Source of the DNA: Actinomycetes bacterium
GTDB lineage: Bacteria; Actinomycetota; Actinomycetes; Actinomycetales; Cellulomonadaceae
Assembly: GCA_023389545.1 (NCBI GenBank)
Contig: JAEWEI010000414.1
Location: 1 to 15,256 of the forward strand
Direction: 5' to 3'
Length of the DNA stretch: 15,256 nt
Part shown: in pieces, positions 13,868 through 15,256 of the stretch
Layout: the number at the start of each line of letters is the position of its first letter
How positions within the stretch are numbered: position 1 is the stretch's first letter
Program-made: the position numbers and the translations under genes
The notes under the pieces: model-generated
The model's database searches: none
Told to the model about the DNA's origin: nothing
The model's input: only the letters and a program-made list of their open reading frames with translations

Positions 13868-15256
13868 GCAGGACGGATCCGGCGGGAGGACGTGCAGGCG
13901 GTTCGCGAGCGCGCCCAGATCGAGGAGATCGTCGGCCAGCACGTGACGCTCAAGACGGCGGGCGTGGGCTCCGCGAAGGGCCTGTGCCCCTTCCACGACG
14001 AGCGCTCCCCGTCGTTCCACGTCCGGCCCCAGGTGGGGCTGTGGCACTGCTTCGGCTGCGGCGAGGGCGGCGACGTCATCTCGTTCGTGCAGAAGATCGA
14101 CGGGCTGCCCTTCGCCGAGGCCGTGGAGTACCTGGCGGGCAAGGTCGGCATCCAGTTGCGCTACGAGGAGGGCGGCGCCCCGCGCCCCGGCGAGGAGCCC
14201 GGGCGCCGGCAGCGGCTGCTCGAGGCGCACCGCGTCGCGGCGGCCTACTTCACCGAGCAGCTCACAACCCCCGGCGCCGCGGCGGCACGCCAGTTCCTCG
14301 CGGAGCGCGGGTTCGGCCGTGACGCCGCCGAGCAGTTCGGGGTGGGCTACGCGCCGCAGGGGTTCGACTCGTTGCTGCGGCACCTGCGCGGGCGCGGCTT
14401 CACGGAGGCGGAGCTGACGGCCTCGGGCCTGGTCAGCCAGAACAACCGCGGGCTCTACGACCGCTTCCGCGGGCGGCTTGTGTGGCCTATCCGCGAGGTC
14501 ACCGGGGACACCATCGGGTTCGGGGCCCGCAAGCTCTACGACGAGGACCAGGGCCCCAAGTACCTCAATACCCCGGAGACGCCGCTGTACCGCAAGTCCC
14601 AGGTGCTGTACGGCATCGACCTCGCCAAGCGGGAGATCGCCAGGGAGAAGCGCGTCGTGGTGGTCGAGGGATACACCGACGTCATGGCCATGCACCTGTC
14701 GGGGGAGGGCACTGCCGTCGCGACCTGCGGCACCGCGTTCGGACCGGACCACGCCCGGATCGTGCGCCGCCTTGTCGGCGACGCGGGCGCCAGCGGCGGG
14801 GTGCAGCTCGCGTCCGGCGCGTCAGTGGGCGGCGAGGTGATCTTCACGTTCGACGGGGACGCCGCCGGGCAGAAGGCCGCGCTGCGCGCGTTCGGCGAGG
14901 ACCAGACGTTCACGGCGCAGACGTTCGTCGCCGTGGAGCGCAGCGGCATGGACCCGTGCGAGCTGCGCCAGGCGCAAGGCCCGGAGGCGGTGCGCGCGCT
15001 CGTCGCCGGCCGCCAGCCGCTCTTCGAGTTCGTCATCCGCGCGACGCTGCGCTCCTACGACCTCGGCACCGCGGAGGGCCGGGTCGGCGCGCTGCGGGCC
15101 GCCGCGCCCGTCGTCGCGGGCATCCGCGACACAGCGCTGCGGCCCGAGTACACGCGACTGCTGGCCGGCTGGCTCGGCATGGACCAGGGGTCCGTCAACG
15201 ACGCCGTGCGGTCCGCCGGGCGCCAGGGAGCGGCCCAGCGCGGGCAGGACCCGCGC
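13865..15256 (+). CDS. dnaG: DNA primase DnaG, C-terminus cut by right edge
   Basis: 464 codons are in the window and the frame is open at the edge; full proteins are usually about 600-660 residues. It makes RNA primers for replication. Seen: a CHC2 zinc-binding domain at the N-terminus, with ligands Cys41, His44, Cys62 and Cys65 (LCPFHDERSPSFHV, WHCFGCGEGGD); a catalytic core with GFGARKLYDEDQGPKYLNT, PETPLYRKSQVLYGIDLAK and the Toprim motifs VVVVEGYTDV (Glu268) and FTFDGDAAGQKA (Asp330, Asp332), with ATCGTAFG between. The metal-binding acidic residues are intact. About 17 Gly/Ala/Ser-rich residues (307-323) sit between the Toprim motifs and look like an inserted loop. The GTG start follows a TAGACT-N6 leaderless arrangement. 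The DnaB-binding C-terminal domain is outside the window. Confidence 0.97.
   Translation, partial: MAGRIRREDVQAVRERAQIEEIVGQHVTLKTAGVGSAKGLCPFHDERSPSFHVRPQVGLWHCFGCGEGGDVISFVQKIDGLPFAEAVEYLAGKVGIQLRYEEGGAPRPGEEPGRRQRLLEAHRVAAAYFTEQLTTPGAAAARQFLAERGFGRDAAEQFGVGYAPQGFDSLLRHLRGRGFTEAELTASGLVSQNNRGLYDRFRGRLVWPIREVTGDTIGFGARKLYDEDQGPKYLNTPETPLYRKSQVLYGIDLAKREIAREKRVVVVEGYTDVMAMHLSGEGTAVATCGTAFGPDHARIVRRLVGDAGASGGVQLASGASVGGEVIFTFDGDAAGQKAALRAFGEDQTFTAQTFVAVERSGMDPCELRQAQGPEAVRALVAGRQPLFEFVIRATLRSYDLGTAEGRVGALRAAAPVVAGIRDTALRPEYTRLLAGWLGMDQGSVNDAVRSAGRQGAAQRGQDPR

Noticed and set aside
12200..14752. 850-codon open frame on the minus strand opposite dgt and dnaG
   Set aside because: Same reason: it is antisense to two housekeeping genes with intact catalytic motifs, and its own product has low-complexity composition.

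Overview
The window looks like chromosomal DNA from a high-GC actinobacterium, most likely of the Cellulomonadaceae or a nearby Micrococcales family. The G/C-ending codon use is extreme, GTG starts are common, and the gene set (YibE/F, DusB, Dgt, DnaG, an actinobacterial-style maltodextrin locus) fits. The family assignment is inference from remembered gene content, not a database match.

Layout. Positions 1-1162 (minus) hold most of a YibE/F-family membrane protein that runs off the left edge. Divergent from it, 1228-2433 (plus) is the tRNA dihydrouridine synthase dusB. Positions 2442-12460 form one maltose/maltodextrin uptake and breakdown locus. Its minus-strand arm, read right to left, is a LacI-family regulator (5416-6516), a GH13 alpha-glucosidase (3589-5328) and a second LacI-family regulator (2442-3437). 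Its plus-strand arm is malE (6704-7924), malF (8047-9690), malG (9692-10603) and a cytoplasmic GH13 neopullulanase/cyclomaltodextrinase-like enzyme (10607-12460). Housekeeping genes then resume with dgt (12539-13810) and dnaG (13865 to the right edge, incomplete).

How it works together. The lipoprotein MalE would capture maltodextrins outside the cell and MalF/MalG would import them. No ABC ATPase is encoded here, so a shared ATPase (MsiK type) elsewhere is expected. Two signal-less GH13 enzymes would then degrade the sugars in the cytoplasm. The 187-bp gap between the first LacI gene and malE holds nested palindromes with TTGCAA half-sites. They lie over two candidate promoters that face each other, so one bound repressor could control both arms. 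Three consecutive stem-loops between malE and malF probably keep the binding protein more abundant than the permeases.

Two start-site styles coexist. The maltose genes have Shine-Dalgarno sequences. The flanking genes (yibE/F-like, dusB, dgt, dnaG) instead have a -10-like hexamer 6 or 7 nt before a GTG, as expected for leaderless mRNAs. There is no gene-free stretch above 300 bp. I saw no tRNA, rRNA, CRISPR array, IS element or phage gene, and no clearly undescribed multi-gene system; the unusual material is regulatory DNA and RNA structure.
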